A stretch of 39,620 bases of DNA, taken from Mariniblastus sp. (GTDB lineage Bacteria > Planctomycetota > Planctomycetia > Pirellulales > Pirellulaceae). Position 1 is the first letter of the stretch, and every line of letters starts with the position of its first letter. The stretch is from contig WTFU01000107.1 in NCBI GenBank assembly GCA_011523945.1, positions 1 to 39,620 on the forward strand. Reading direction: 5' to 3'. The position numbers and the translations under genes were made by a program. Below, piece by piece: positions 1-8,096 of the stretch. The notes under the pieces were generated by a model that was not told the DNA's origin, did no database searches, and saw nothing but the letters and a program-made list of their open reading frames with translations.

Positions 1-197
1 GCAAAATTAAAGGTGCCAAGCGATGGCTGCCCTTCACAGACCCCTGATAAAAACCGGATCCAACAAAATATCGATTAGTATTATCGCTTATCTCGGAGTT
101 GTTAGAACAGTCTGCTCACGAAACGATTATGGTCTTTTAACCGCCCAGTCGCTCCTCTTGGTTCACTCGCACAGCAACAAAAAACAGGCCCAAGTCA

Positions 198-1781
198 ATG
201 CCCTCGCAACATACAATAAGACTTATTGGACTAATTCTTCTTGCTTGGTTTTCCTGCTGCGAGAGAGGCAATCAACTGATTGCCGAAACGCATCCCAATA
301 TCATCTTGATCTTTGCGGACGACATGGGAATTGACAGTGTCAGCGCGTTTAACGACCGCCTCGGTCTCAAAACCCCGCACATTGACCGACTAGCCAATGA
401 AGGCCTCTCGTTCATGGATGCTCACTCTACATCAGCGGTTTGCTCTCCATCCCGCTATGGATTGTTGACCGGCCGATACAACTGGCGATCAAGACTCAAA
501 CGAGGCATCGTCGGCCAATGGGAACGCCCGCTGATTGAACCCAATCGACTGACCATGCCGGAAATGTTGCGCCGTCAAGGCTACCGTACCCATATGATCG
601 GCAAGTGGCATCTTGGATTCAATTGGCCCAGTAAAACTCAGAAAAATAGCGAACCTCCGATTTACACGTCGAAACTGGCGGAAATTGATTTCAGCGGAGC
701 TATCCAAGACGGTCCCAACGGAAAAGGATTTGATTATTGGTTTGGAGATGATGTCCCCAATTGGCCGCCCTACGCATGGCGTGAAAATGACAAATTGCTG
801 GGTACCATTGCAACGACCGCCGAAGCCATTGGGCTAACCAAATACACAGGCGTCAATCCTGGTCCGGCCGTCGCGGGGTGGAGACTGGAATCCGTCTTAC
901 CAGAATACGGCAAACGCTGTGCGGAATTTATTCATACTCAAAAAGATTCAGAGAGACCTTTTTTCCTGTACTTTCCAATGCCGTCACCGCATTCCCCCAT
1001 TGCACCCGACCAGCCATGGAAAGGGACAAGTGGCATTAGCGAGTACGCTGATTTCCTAATTGAAACTGATGCCATCGTTGGGCAATTGCTTAAAGCACTC
1101 GACGATACACAGCAGACAAAAAATACAATTGTCATTTTCACGACTGACAATGGAACTTCGCCGATTGCAAATTTTGAATCTCTCGCAAAAAAAGGGGTCC
1201 ACCTTACTGAAAACTTTCGAGGGAACAAAGCAGACGCATTTGAAGGTGGGCACCGAGTCCCCTTAATCGTTCGCTGGCCGCGAGTCACCAAGCCCAGCTC
1301 CCGATCGAATGAAGTCGTATCACTCGTCGACCTGATGGCAACTCTGGCAGATATCACTAACTATGATTTGCCAGATGAGGCTGCCGAAGACAGTGTGAGC
1401 CTTCTTCCACTTTTACAAGGCAAGCGACTGGAACAACCCCTTCACGAAGCTATCGTATGCCACTCTATATCCGGACATTTTGCCATCCGGCAAGGTGGAG
1501 AGAATGGCCAATGGAAAACACTTTTTTGTCGAGGCTCCGGAGGCTGGAGCGCACCGCGCGAAGCAGAGGCCAACAAGCAGGGCCTTCCCGTAATCCAGCT
1601 CTACGACATGAGAAACGACCCAAAAGAATCCGTCAATTTACATCTCCAACATCCAGAGATTGTCGAAAAAATGACCGAAACTCTGAAACGCTTTATCGAA
1701 AACGGGCGGAGCACTCCCGGCGCCCCTCAAGCCAACGACCAAAACTCAGTTCACTGGACAAATGTCCCGTGGAAAAAATAG
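198..1781 (+). CDS. Secreted sulfatase (formylglycine-dependent, arylsulfatase family)
   Basis: This encodes a type I sulfatase of 527 residues that hydrolyses sulfate esters, probably on algal or other sulfated polysaccharides, outside the cytoplasm. The active-site signature CSPSR starts at Cys82, the residue that a formylglycine-generating enzyme would convert; it is followed by the usual LLTGRY. Metal ligands are visible as FADD (Asp41-Asp42) and in IFTTDNG in the middle of the protein, and GKWHLG is also typical. The N-terminus has a hydrophobic segment (LIGLILLAWF) that looks like a signal peptide; the following Cys pair is not a canonical lipobox. Start is the ATG at 198 with AGG just upstream. 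Length fits the family. It converges on the next gene with 13 bp between stops. The substrate cannot be told from sequence. Confidence 0.95.
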   Translation: MPSQHTIRLIGLILLAWFSCCERGNQLIAETHPNIILIFADDMGIDSVSAFNDRLGLKTPHIDRLANEGLSFMDAHSTSAVCSPSRYGLLTGRYNWRSRLKRGIVGQWERPLIEPNRLTMPEMLRRQGYRTHMIGKWHLGFNWPSKTQKNSEPPIYTSKLAEIDFSGAIQDGPNGKGFDYWFGDDVPNWPPYAWRENDKLLGTIATTAEAIGLTKYTGVNPGPAVAGWRLESVLPEYGKRCAEFIHTQKDSERPFFLYFPMPSPHSPIAPDQPWKGTSGISEYADFLIETDAIVGQLLKALDDTQQTKNTIVIFTTDNGTSPIANFESLAKKGVHLTENFRGNKADAFEGGHRVPLIVRWPRVTKPSSRSNEVVSLVDLMATLADITNYDLPDEAAEDSVSLLPLLQGKRLEQPLHEAIVCHSISGHFAIRQGGENGQWKTLFCRGSGGWSAPREAEANKQGLPVIQLYDMRNDPKESVNLHLQHPEIVEKMTETLKRFIENGRSTPGAPQANDQNSVHWTNVPWKK

Positions 1782-1794
1782 TTTTACCTGCTCT

Positions 1795-2688
1795 CTAGTT
1801 GGCGGAGTTTCCAATTGCAAAACCTAACTCTTGCATCCATTCAATGCACAATTGGGGCCATGCGAAGGCAGCCTTGGTACCGACCGCCAGTCCAATTCCG
1901 TGCCGCCCCTGCTCAAATACATGCAAAGAAACGGGAACCTTGTGTTTCTTACAAGCGAGGTAATACTCAATGCTGTTTTCAACCGGAACGGCTTTGTCCT
2001 GAGTCGTGTGCCATAAAAAAGTGGGAGGTGTTTTCGCATCTACTTGTTCTTCGTTGGAATAGAATTTGACCAATTCCTTATCCGCCTTATCGCCAATGAG
2101 ATTTCGCTGAGAGCCACGATGAGTGTAAAACTTGCCAAAACCAATCACAGGATAACAAAGAACCGAAAAATTCGGTCGACATGGCATCTCGTCAATATCA
2201 TCGCCCACTAATTCGCCAATACTCTCATGAGTCGAAACCGATGACGCGAGGTGCCCTCCCGCCGAAAACCCAAGCACTCCCACTTGATCTGGGTTAATTT
2301 GCCAAGCCGCGGCATTTTTTCGGACTATCCGAATTGCCCGTTGTACATCCATCAGAGGATAGGGGTGTCCATAGCCTTTTCCACGATGGCGGTAGTCGCA
2401 AATAAACGCTGATATTCCGTTTTTATTTAGCCACTCCGCAATCTGATGCCCCTCATGCCCCATCGCCAAACCGCCATATCCTCCACCGGGACAAACCACA
2501 ACCGCCGTTCCCGACGGATTTTCCTTTGCGGGGTAAATTATTAAACGAGGCGCATCTTTCTGCTCGCTTCCCAACGCACCTGGGACGTTACTCGTCCACA
2601 ACGCAACCACTTCGGGTTCCGCACTAACGGCGTGATCACACAATGAACCAGACAATAAAAACAAACACCCTAGAATCCAAAATCGCAT
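1795..2688 (-). CDS. Secreted alpha/beta hydrolase (acetyl-esterase/BD-FAE-like)
   Basis: This is a 297-residue alpha/beta hydrolase, most like the acetylesterase/lipase group that planctomycetes use to remove acetyl or feruloyl groups from polysaccharides. Numbering from the ATG at 2688: an oxyanion-hole motif CPGGGYGG near residues 66-73, a nucleophile elbow GFSAGG (Ser142), a likely catalytic Asp231 in TTQDKAVP and His263 in GRHG. I place the start at 2688 because a clean signal peptide (MRFWILGCLFLLSGS) begins there; the open frame extends 15 codons further to 2733 without signal character. It converges on the sulfatase, so the two could serve the same substrate, but they are not in one operon. 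Family call is strong, substrate unknown. Confidence 0.9.
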   Translation of the reverse strand: MRFWILGCLFLLSGSLCDHAVSAEPEVVALWTSNVPGALGSEQKDAPRLIIYPAKENPSGTAVVVCPGGGYGGLAMGHEGHQIAEWLNKNGISAFICDYRHRGKGYGHPYPLMDVQRAIRIVRKNAAAWQINPDQVGVLGFSAGGHLASSVSTHESIGELVGDDIDEMPCRPNFSVLCYPVIGFGKFYTHRGSQRNLIGDKADKELVKFYSNEEQVDAKTPPTFLWHTTQDKAVPVENSIEYYLACKKHKVPVSLHVFEQGRHGIGLAVGTKAAFAWPQLCIEWMQELGFAIGNSAN

Positions 2689-2900
2689 TGCATCTATTCC
2701 TTTGTTAAATCTCAATTCGCTCCAAGCTACCACCTCAACGATCCCGGAACAATTATTTTTTGTGTATTTGCAATTCTACTTTGAGGCTCTCCCAAAGAGC
2801 TATGTTTGATAATTCTCAAAATTGCAGCACTCGAATTATCAGATAAACTAAGGCAAAGCTAAGACGACCTCGATTAGCTCGTTCTAAAAAAGTCAAACAT

Positions 2901-3875
2901 TTGAACCTGACAACTGGCCAACAATTGCGAGTCCACAAATTGAATTCTTCCAATATCATTCTACGAACGATGGATCGGAAAGATTGGCCCGAAGTGGCCA
3001 GTTTGATCTACCATGGCACGAACCACTGGTACCAATCACATGGCATGAATGCCATATTCACCGGGGCGGTCGAGGACACTGAACTTTTTTGCGAGGTCTA
3101 CGAAAACCTCGATCCGGGGTGCTGCATTCTGGCAGTTGATCAGTCGAGTCAACGGATCGCCGGCTCCTGCTTTTTCCATCCTCGAGAAACGCATATTTCA
3201 CTTGGAATTATGAATGTCCATCCCGATGCGATGGGGCAAAAAGTTGCCAGTCGCCTACTTGCTCACATCACAAACTTAGCAGAGGCGGAACAAAAGCCGG
3301 TACGCCTCGTATCAAGCGCTCTTAATCTCGATTCATTTTCACTTTACACCCGAGCTGGCTTCACACCGCAAACTGCCTTTCAGGATATGATCCTGAGCGT
3401 TCCCGAAACAGGAATTGATCATGCCCCGACAGGTTTAAACAGAGTCAGAAAAGCTACTCTTGCTGATGTCTCCAAGATGGTCGCCTTGGAACTAGAGCAC
3501 AATCATATTTCCCGGGAGAAAGACTTTCGGTATTTCATAGAAAATAAGTCGGGCATCTGGCACGTTTCCGTTTATGAAAACGAAACGGGCGACTTGGAGG
3601 GATTTCTAGTATCCGTGCAGCACGCGGCGAGTAATATGCTCGGTCCGGGTATTGCTCGGACTGACCAACAGGCGGCGGCCCTTATTCATGCAGAACTTAA
3701 TCACAATCGAGGCCGATCTCCCGTTTTTCTAATACCAGTAACGCGCCGCGAGCTGGTCGACACAATGTATAAATGGGGAGCTCGAAACTGTGAAATTCAC
3801 TTTTCACAAGTGCGAGGGAATGTGGCGTTACCTGAAGGCGTGGTCATGCCCACCTTTATGCCGGAAACTGGATAA
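2901..3875 (+). CDS. GNAT-family N-acetyltransferase, two GNAT-like halves
   Basis: The 324-residue product looks like a double GNAT protein. The N-terminal half (about residues 18-165) has the typical order: IILRTMDRKDW at the first strand, GIMNVHPDAMGQKVASRLL as the acetyl-CoA-binding region, and the SLYTRAGF motif near the end of the fold. A second, more degenerate acetyltransferase-like half follows from about residue 178 (RVRKATLADVSKMVALE). The start is a TTG at 2901; the first ATG inside (2970) would cut into the first strand of the fold, so the TTG is preferred, though no clear ribosome site is seen. Substrate is unknown. It lies upstream of cutA on the same strand with a 53-bp gap. 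Confidence 0.8.
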   Translation: MNLTTGQQLRVHKLNSSNIILRTMDRKDWPEVASLIYHGTNHWYQSHGMNAIFTGAVEDTELFCEVYENLDPGCCILAVDQSSQRIAGSCFFHPRETHISLGIMNVHPDAMGQKVASRLLAHITNLAEAEQKPVRLVSSALNLDSFSLYTRAGFTPQTAFQDMILSVPETGIDHAPTGLNRVRKATLADVSKMVALELEHNHISREKDFRYFIENKSGIWHVSVYENETGDLEGFLVSVQHAASNMLGPGIARTDQQAAALIHAELNHNRGRSPVFLIPVTRRELVDTMYKWGARNCEIHFSQVRGNVALPEGVVMPTFMPETG

Positions 3876-3928
3876 CACCCCCAAATTACGTCTGCAATTC
3901 GCACCCAAGCAATGAAAGTAGGCAATTC

Positions 3929-4276
3929 GTGTCAGAGCAAGAGCTAAGCCAATCCAATCCGAATCAGATCGCCATGGTATTAACCACCACTGATTCTCAA
4001 TCCGTTGCTGAAGCAATTGCCAGTGAACTAGTCTCGACAAAGCTGGCTGCCTGTGTCCAAATCGATGGGCCTATTAAAAGTGTTTATGTCTGGGAAGATA
4101 AACTGAATTCATCTGAAGAGCTCCGCTTATCAATTAAAACAACCCAAGCGAAGGTTGTAGCAATCATTGAGCTGATCAAAAAACTACACAACTACGATCT
4201 TCCCCAAGTCATTTCCATACCGATTTCCGGTGGGAACAATGACTACTTTGAGTGGGTGGCGAACCATATCCAATGA
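3929..4276 (+). CDS. cutA: CutA-type divalent-cation tolerance protein
   Basis: This is a 115-residue CutA1 family protein, a small trimeric cytoplasmic protein linked to metal tolerance in Escherichia coli, with an unclear biochemical role. Visible family features are MVLTTTDSQSVAEAIA at the start of the ferredoxin-like fold, LAACVQIDGPIKSVYVWE (the conserved ACVQ and YxWE core), EELRLSIKT, and the C-terminal DLPQVISIPISGGNNDYFEWV. Length is typical. The start is GTG at 3929, with a short N-terminal extension before the fold; no ATG lies in frame near the domain boundary except Met16 (MVLTTT), which is an alternative. It follows the GNAT gene closely and may be cotranscribed with it. Confidence 0.92.
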   Translation: MSEQELSQSNPNQIAMVLTTTDSQSVAEAIASELVSTKLAACVQIDGPIKSVYVWEDKLNSSEELRLSIKTTQAKVVAIIELIKKLHNYDLPQVISIPISGGNNDYFEWVANHIQ

Positions 4277-4753
4277 AACTGGATTGCAAGCAATCTGAGA
4301 GGAAGACAGATGGGTTCTACATTTTTTCAGAATCAAATTTGAAATATTTCGCGAGCATTAGAAGATAAACGAATGAGATAGTCTGCATTCCCTAAAGTAG
4401 CCAATTAATCTTGGTGACAACTCTGCGATCTTAAAAAGGAACAGCTATATCGCGAGGCCCCACGCCAATAGAGCGCTCAAAAGCAATACCACCAAGCCTA
4501 CCCAGTTTTCTTTAATAACTTTCATTACTCTGTTTTCTTTAGGATTGTTTCCGCAATTTAAAAGTTTACCGTTGCAAACAAAAGTCGTGTTGCGATGGTT
4601 ATCTGGTCACGAAAACAGATCGCTTCACAACATACTTCTGGCGATCGAGTTTACTAAAAACGCAGATTGACGTTTGCGCCAAACGCAAGGTATGATCTGA
4701 GGGAATAAGCTCTGCTTTTCTTCTTCTCTTCAGTAAATTCTGGTAACGTTAAA
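4277..4753. other. Intergenic stretch, mostly without recognised genes
   Basis: This 477-bp region between cutA and the 71-residue membrane protein has no ORF with recognisable homology. It contains one plausible very short minus-strand ORF (4445-4525, listed separately). A short inverted repeat TTGCG-CCAAA-CGCAA lies at 4674-4688, about 65 bp before the next start codon, and could be an operator or nothing. Confidence 0.5.
4445..4525 (-). CDS. Possible 26-residue single-TM peptide
   Basis: A minus-strand ATG at 4525 opens a 26-codon frame ending in TAG at 4445. The product starts MKVIKENW and continues as an uninterrupted hydrophobic run (VGLVVLLLSALLAWGLAI), that is, a short charged head plus one membrane span. 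No strong ribosome site is visible (only AGAG upstream). Such short hydrophobic frames can arise by chance, so this is tentative. Support is the ideal small-membrane-protein composition and an echo of the KxxKENWxxL motif on the same strand at 5057-5086. No function is assigned. Confidence 0.35.
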   Translation of the reverse strand: MKVIKENWVGLVVLLLSALLAWGLAI

Positions 4754-4969
4754 TTGAGAAAAAAATCAGTCAACCCATTCGAGGCGGTTCAAACAAAAGA
4801 AGAGACCGAGGCAGCTAAAGGTTTCTCAGCAAGCTCCTACAAAAAAATTGCTGGTTCCTGTGGCCGTGTTTTCTTAATTTTGATTATGTTTTTGGCCCTC
4901 TTGTTTATTGTTTGCTTTGGCGTCCTTTATTTCACCAACGTTTCATGGCCAATCATGAGAGACTTTTGA
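4754..4969 (+). CDS. Small single-pass membrane protein, unknown function
   Basis: I do not recognise this 71-residue protein. Residues 1-35 are polar and charged (MRKKSVNPFEAVQTKEETEA), then a single strong membrane span covers about residues 38-61 (RVFLILIMFLALLFIVCFGV), with a short C-terminal tail ending PIMRDF. The positive residues before the span suggest the N-terminus is cytoplasmic. The start is a TTG at 4754 with no convincing ribosome site, which lowers confidence in the exact start. It stands alone between two gene-poor stretches. Confidence 0.55.
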   Translation: MRKKSVNPFEAVQTKEETEAAKGFSASSYKKIAGSCGRVFLILIMFLALLFIVCFGVLYFTNVSWPIMRDF

Positions 4970-5177
4970 AGACTCTGGAAATACCAGATTCAGAGAAACG
5001 CCACTAAGGGGAACGCGATAAATGAGCAATAAAACTGCATTCGAGTCGCCATACCTAAGCCACGACCAGTTTTCCTTAAACAACTTCCTACTGACGAAAC
5101 TTACCTTACACGCAAAATCTTAGTGCGGATGTGTGGATTTATTGGAAGTACGTGACCGGCTAGATCTAGCTTACCTC

Positions 5178-6464
5178 TTAGTTTTTCTCAATCAGATCGT
5201 GTTTTAGAAATCCTGCGGCCCCCCAAACCCACAATCGTTTTTTGCCCGGAACACGCTGCTCATCGACCTTGTCGTGAATTACCAAAACTGCATCGGGGTG
5301 AGCTTCAGCAAACAGGGCATTTAAATTGTGTTCACCATCGGTCTTTAAAATAACTTCACCGGGAGTCCAGTGAGCGCCTTCATCCTTACTGGTGAATCTC
5401 TGCACCGTTCCTTCCCTGGAGCGAAAACCCACCCATTCTTTTTTTGTCGGCTTCAATATAACGTCGATGGGCACCTTTTGAGTGCGCCAGGTCTCACCCG
5501 TCCATACGTGCAGGTGGCGGATTGCTGCATCGTCGTCCTCGCTGATTCGGTTGAGTCCTATAGGACGCCCATCAAAGGTGACCCAATGCTGCGGTATGGA
5601 GCTGTATTTGTTCTTTGAGTCAAAGAACATCGCTTTTCCGTTTGCCTCTTTGAAGGATAAAGGAGTGTTGAGTTTTTCATTCTTCAAGCTCGTCCATTTT
5701 CCCGCAGAGTGATCCATGTGCATGTAATATAGATTTCGTCGACTATGGGGCAAGTTGTCCTTCGATGCGTGCCAAAGGAACATGAGATGGATATGGTCAC
5801 GATTTGGGTCCTTAGCGAATGCTGAGTACCATCCATTTCCCGGAGGAGAGCGTCCATCGAGAACATGCACTTCCTCAGATCAGGTACTTCCATTGTCCTT
5901 ACTGGTTACATAGGACCAGTTTCCTCTATGAGTTTTCCTGCGGTAAAAACTGTAAATCGTGCCGTCGGACATCACAAAAAGTTGAGGATAGGTACTCTCG
6001 GTATAAGGAAGGCGGGACGTATAGTCCTGCCAATCATCATTACTCAATGGCTTTGAAGATCTACTGTAGCGCATCTTCTTATTATGCCCCCCATAAAACA
6101 CGTGCAGAAAACCCTCTCGATCAATCAGTAGGGAGGGATTGCCGTGGTAGTCCTGCGGTGAAATCAGGTTCGTCCCTACCCGCTCATGAGATGACCATTC
6201 ATTCTTTTGATGGCTATAAACAGAAACGTAAGGGTGATTATCGGGACCCACCCAAGCCAGATAAGTTTTTCCACTGCGATAGTGAGCCCTTGACTGATGA
6301 AATTTATAGAGATTTCCCCAAGCGTTATTAACCATGGGCGATGACACCTTGTCTTGCTTCTCTTGGCCATTGGGAGCCAACGTCTCCGCGACGTCTGTGG
6401 CGACACCACAGAAAAACACGGCAATAGCCATCATGAGCACCATCGTTCGATTCATTGTTACCAT
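5178..6464 (-). pseudogene. Secreted BNR/Asp-box repeat protein interrupted by in-frame TGA
   Basis: Reading the minus strand from the ATG at 6464 gives 194 codons, then a TGA at 5882-5880, then 230 further codons in the same frame to a TAA at 5178. Both halves belong together as one protein of about 425 residues: a signal peptide (MNRTMVLMMAIAVFFCGV), then a beta-propeller of the BNR repeat-containing type (GNLYKFHQSRAHYRSGKTYL, DYHGNPSLLIDREGFLHVFY). The stop falls at the final position of an Asp-box: the text before it is TSKDNGST, where consensus SxDxGxTW calls for Trp, and a second Asp-box TSKDEGAHW is intact in the downstream half. A TGG to TGA change therefore explains the break. Family members often act on or bind glycans. 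It may be a recent pseudogene, a sequencing error, or read through at low level. Confidence 0.85.
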
Positions 6465-6644
6465 TTCTGTTTGAACGCGGGGTTGGGCAGAGATTTAGAT
6501 GGACCTCACATCAGATCGAGCTCCATTATTGAGCAAATTCCGTAGGTGCTGATTTTGCTAATTCCATAACTGGCTGCTCTGTAGTCCATCGACAGGTAAA
6601 CGATTCCTCGTTTCAACCTTTACTTAATGGATAAGATTTAAAAG

Positions 6645-6728
6645 TGCGGATGAGAGGATTTGAACCTCCACGCCCTTGCGGGCACTAGAACCTGAATCTA
6701 GCGCGTCTGCCAATTCCGCCACATCCGC
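6645..6728 (-). tRNA. tRNA-Leu(CAG)
   Basis: The minus strand folds as a complete class II tRNA of 84 nt. The acceptor stem pairs GCGGATG with CATCCGC, with A as discriminator (complement of 6645). The D-arm (TGGCGGAATTGGCAGA), anticodon stem CTAGA/TCTAG enclosing loop TTCAGGT (anticodon CAG, plus-strand 6692-6694), a long variable arm (TGCCCGCAAGGGCG) and T-arm GAGGTTCAAATCCTC are all present. CCA is not encoded, so the 3' end needs the CCA-adding enzyme, for which a candidate lies at 17937-19151. Confidence 0.97.
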
Positions 6729-6942
6729 ATGTGACTTGGAACTTTCTATTATTGCCTCCAATGAAGCCCTGTCGAGACTGGCGCTCTATGCTAAAAACGC
6801 TGCTCCACGTGACGTTTGGGTGAAAAAGCCGACTTTTCAATCGGTTTTCGAATAACGAGCCTCGCAAAACAATAGCTCCCTTAAACACTAGCTGTTAACC
6901 CCAACCCTTGAATAATCGACGGCTTTAATTAGCTTAAAGCAA

Positions 6943-6965
6943 GTTAGATAACTAACGATTTTTTT
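6943..6965 (+). promoter_or_regulatory. Small hairpin followed by T-run in the 5' leader of the PEP-CTERM gene
   Basis: GTTAG-ATAA-CTAAC (6943-6956) is a perfect 5-bp hairpin followed by GATTTTTTT (to 6965), 20 nt before the start codon at 6985. It has the shape of a weak intrinsic terminator or attenuator, but the stem is short and AT-rich, so it may be incidental. Confidence 0.3.
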
Positions 6966-6984
6966 AAACCGAGGCGAGCCCCAA

Positions 6985-7866
6985 ATGAGTGCTAACTGGA
7001 ACTACCTGATTGGATTATCGGCATTGGCATTTTTTGCCCTAACCCTCTGCGGGCAGCAAACCGGATGCCTAGCTGATTTGGTCAACATTACCGATGGAAC
7101 CAGCACCTTCACCTGGGACACCGACACCGGGGTCAGCTCCATCTCCTCGGTCCACGGAAATTATTCGACCACCTTCGAACCCATGATACGTTATCGGAAT
7201 TCAGCCGACGGACTACAAACACGTTCCACTGCCAATTTTGAGGGCTCGGGGTCCCAACGAGCCATCGTATCAAACTCGGTGCAGAATATTGGTAGCGTGG
7301 GATTGGTTACCGTCGATTACGGAACAATCGATGGGGGCAATCCATTGGTCAACGACCTGCAGCTAACCATTGCACTAGTCATCGGAACAAATGATTTCGG
7401 TGGCACACTGACCTACGCAATGGAACTTGAGAACATCGGTGCTACATCGGTAACCGATGTTGAAATGTTTCAATACTACGACTGGGACATTGGAGGAGTA
7501 TCCGACAATACGGGTAGTCGATGGGCAACTTCTGAACTGGACGGCATCGTTCAACAAGGAGCCCGCCCCGAAGAAACCATTTTCCACGGCACAGCTGACT
7601 TTGAAAACTGGGAAATTGGTGAGTGGGATACTATTCAAGCCAAGCTACTGGACAATGGAGACCTGACAAACAGCGGCACCCCATTTGGGCCGGGTGATAT
7701 GACCGCTGCTTTTGGCTGGGACGTTGGCACTATCGACACTGGACAAATCAAAAACGTTAGATTGGTGATGGAGGGCATCTCTGCCATCCCCGAACCAAGC
7801 CACACAATTTTACTTGGCATCGGATTACTGGCAGGCATTGGCTACCGTAGACGATCAAAAATTTAG
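6985..7866 (+). CDS. PEP-CTERM sorting-domain protein
   Basis: This 293-residue exported protein carries a signal peptide (LIGLSALAFFALTLCGQQ) and a classic C-terminal PEP-CTERM tripartite signal: IPEPSHT, then a hydrophobic span (ILLGIGLLAGIGY), then basic RRRSK. Such proteins are sorted by an exosortase to the outer surface or exopolysaccharide matrix. The body is beta-rich with no recognised catalytic motif (TFTWDTDTGVSSISSVHGNY; MELENIGATSVTDVEMFQYY). GAGG lies about 15 nt before the ATG. No exosortase or glycosyltransferase gene is nearby, so the sorting enzyme must be elsewhere. Role beyond surface localisation is unknown. Confidence 0.88.
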   Translation: MSANWNYLIGLSALAFFALTLCGQQTGCLADLVNITDGTSTFTWDTDTGVSSISSVHGNYSTTFEPMIRYRNSADGLQTRSTANFEGSGSQRAIVSNSVQNIGSVGLVTVDYGTIDGGNPLVNDLQLTIALVIGTNDFGGTLTYAMELENIGATSVTDVEMFQYYDWDIGGVSDNTGSRWATSELDGIVQQGARPEETIFHGTADFENWEIGEWDTIQAKLLDNGDLTNSGTPFGPGDMTAAFGWDVGTIDTGQIKNVRLVMEGISAIPEPSHTILLGIGLLAGIGYRRRSKI

Positions 7867-8096
7867 ATTGTTCGTCGAAGCACGGTTAATACAGAGCGCC
7901 ATCTTTAATCCGCGCATCTGTCACAAAACGATTTTGTGAACGAATTTGAGGAAAGTTTGGTTCTCTGGCACTTGCAATCGCTATGCCGGTAAATCATTCT
8001 GATTTTATTCGCAATTCAGGTCGAACCAACTCGCAACGCGATCCCTATCAATTAGTTAAGAGCCTGCTTAACCTCTCGAACAGGATGAACACCCAG

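Noticed and set aside
5880..5882. TGA read as tryptophan (alternative code)
   Set aside because: TGA is the normal stop of other genes here, such as cutA, the DUF1501 gene and the LOG gene, so reassignment does not fit.
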